A DNA stretch of 5,533 nt from an uncultured Eubacteriales bacterium. Lineage in GTDB: Bacteria > Bacillota_I > Bacilli_A > RF39 > UBA660. The notes under the pieces were generated by a model, which saw nothing but the letters and a program-made list of their open reading frames with translations, was not told the origin of the DNA and did not search any database. The stretch lies in contig OMQW01000072.1 in NCBI GenBank assembly GCA_900313345.1, positions 1-5,533 of the forward strand, in the 5' to 3' direction. The position numbers were made by a program, and so were the translations under genes. Of the stretch, positions 5,281 through 5,533 are shown in pieces. Position 1 is the stretch's first letter. The number at the start of each line of letters is the position of its first letter.

Positions 5281-5305
5281 AATTAAAGGGGGGTTCAATA
5301 TATGA
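5267..5305 (+). CDS. Possible 12-residue leader peptide (MIVLLIKGGFNI)
   Basis: An ATG at 5267, nine bases after a GAGG (5254-5257), opens a 12-codon frame whose TGA (5303-5305) overlaps the next gene's ATG (5302-5304) as ATGA. Such overlaps usually mean translational coupling. Its start codon lies in the leader hairpin, at the end of the left arm and in the loop. The frame contains the purine-rich ribosome binding site of the next gene. A frame this short may be chance; an in-frame ATG also occurs at 5258, but it is too close to GAGG. I know no matching leader peptide. Confidence 0.27.
   Translation: MIVLLIKGGFNI
5286..5293 (+). promoter_or_regulatory. Purine-rich ribosome binding site of the 3' gene
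   Basis: AAGGGGGG, eight bases before the ATG at 5302, is a strong purine run, though the G tract replaces the usual GGAGG seen in front of other genes in this window. It supports 5302 as the start. Confidence 0.7.
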
Positions 5306-5533
5306 AAGATGTAGAAAAACAATTTATATTCGAATATTTAGATGAGAATGATTTTAGAAAGAAAGAAAGAAGCGTTAGAAAGTATAATATGCTTGCTTAT
5401 AAGAAATTAACATTTGATTTTTATCCTGAGCTTAGAAATGGTAATTTCTTAGGTGAAAAAACTTCAGAAGATAATAATTTAAAAACAGCAACTTACGAAC
5501 TTAAACTTCCAACTGATGATATGTTTGTTAAAG
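5302..5533 (+). CDS. Unrecognised protein, first 77 residues (3' partial)
   Basis: The frame is open from the ATG at 5302 to the window end without a stop. It is clearly expressed on layout grounds: a consensus promoter at 5214, a leader and a good ribosome binding site. The visible part begins MKDVEKQFIF and is highly charged, with a basic cluster at residues 19-28 (RKKERSVRKY). No signal peptide or membrane segment is visible. A probable alpha-helical start is followed by a region with alternating strand-like pattern (TATYELKLP at about 62-70). I recognise no domain or catalytic motif and assign no function. Being preceded by its own promoter, it is probably not part of the gerM transcription unit. 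Confidence 0.8.
   Translation, partial: MKDVEKQFIFEYLDENDFRKKERSVRKYNMLAYKKLTFDFYPELRNGNFLGEKTSEDNNLKTATYELKLPTDDMFVK

Noticed and set aside
1..5533. Mycoplasma-type genetic code (TGA as Trp), suggested by the extreme AT content
   Set aside because: Tryptophan is written TGG (for example in the SDR and SpoIIIAH), no TGA is found in frame, and gerM ends naturally at a TGA.

Overview
The window is very AT-rich (high-20s percent GC by eye), and every gene I can support lies on the + strand. Ribosome binding sites are of the GGAGG type and intergenic gaps are short. Tryptophan is encoded by TGG, and no in-frame TGA occurs in any called gene, so there is no sign of the mycoplasma code. Three proteins resemble endospore-formation proteins: SpoIIIAH, GerE and GerM. 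GerE points to the Bacilli side of the Firmicutes rather than typical Clostridia. A low-GC, spore-forming or formerly spore-forming gut-type lineage (Erysipelotrichales/RF39-like) would fit, but the exact taxon is inference.

Layout. 1-1431: C-terminal part of an FtsK/SpoIIIE DNA translocase that begins upstream of the window, closed by a terminator overlapping its stop codon. 1452-3467: a two-gene operon behind a good sigma-A promoter. It holds a short-chain dehydrogenase/reductase and, overlapping it by 11 bases, a PLP-dependent enzyme of the YnbB ('aluminium resistance' / methionine gamma-lyase-like) family. 3469-5198: a sporulation block of spoIIIAH, gerE and gerM, each gene with its own leader or a terminator in front of it. 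5214 to the end: a consensus sigma-A promoter, a short leader with a hairpin and a possible 12-residue leader peptide, then the first 77 codons of an unrecognised gene that leaves the window.

How it fits together. In Bacillus subtilis, SpoIIIE pumps the chromosome into the forespore. SpoIIIAH forms part of the mother-cell side of the SpoIIIA-SpoIIQ channel, GerM is needed to build that channel's basal platform, and GerE is the last mother-cell transcription factor. Here spoIIIAH stands outside any spoIIIA operon, next to gerE and gerM. The upstream regions of spoIIIAH and gerE carry sequences resembling mother-cell sigma-E and sigma-K promoters respectively, which is the timing expected from B. 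subtilis. The SDR/YnbB pair looks metabolic and unrelated to sporulation.

I see no CRISPR array, tRNA, rRNA, insertion sequence or phage module. I found no evidence of a wholly new system. The most interesting points are the orphan sporulation cluster and the regulatory layouts around 3469-3523 and 5250-5305.
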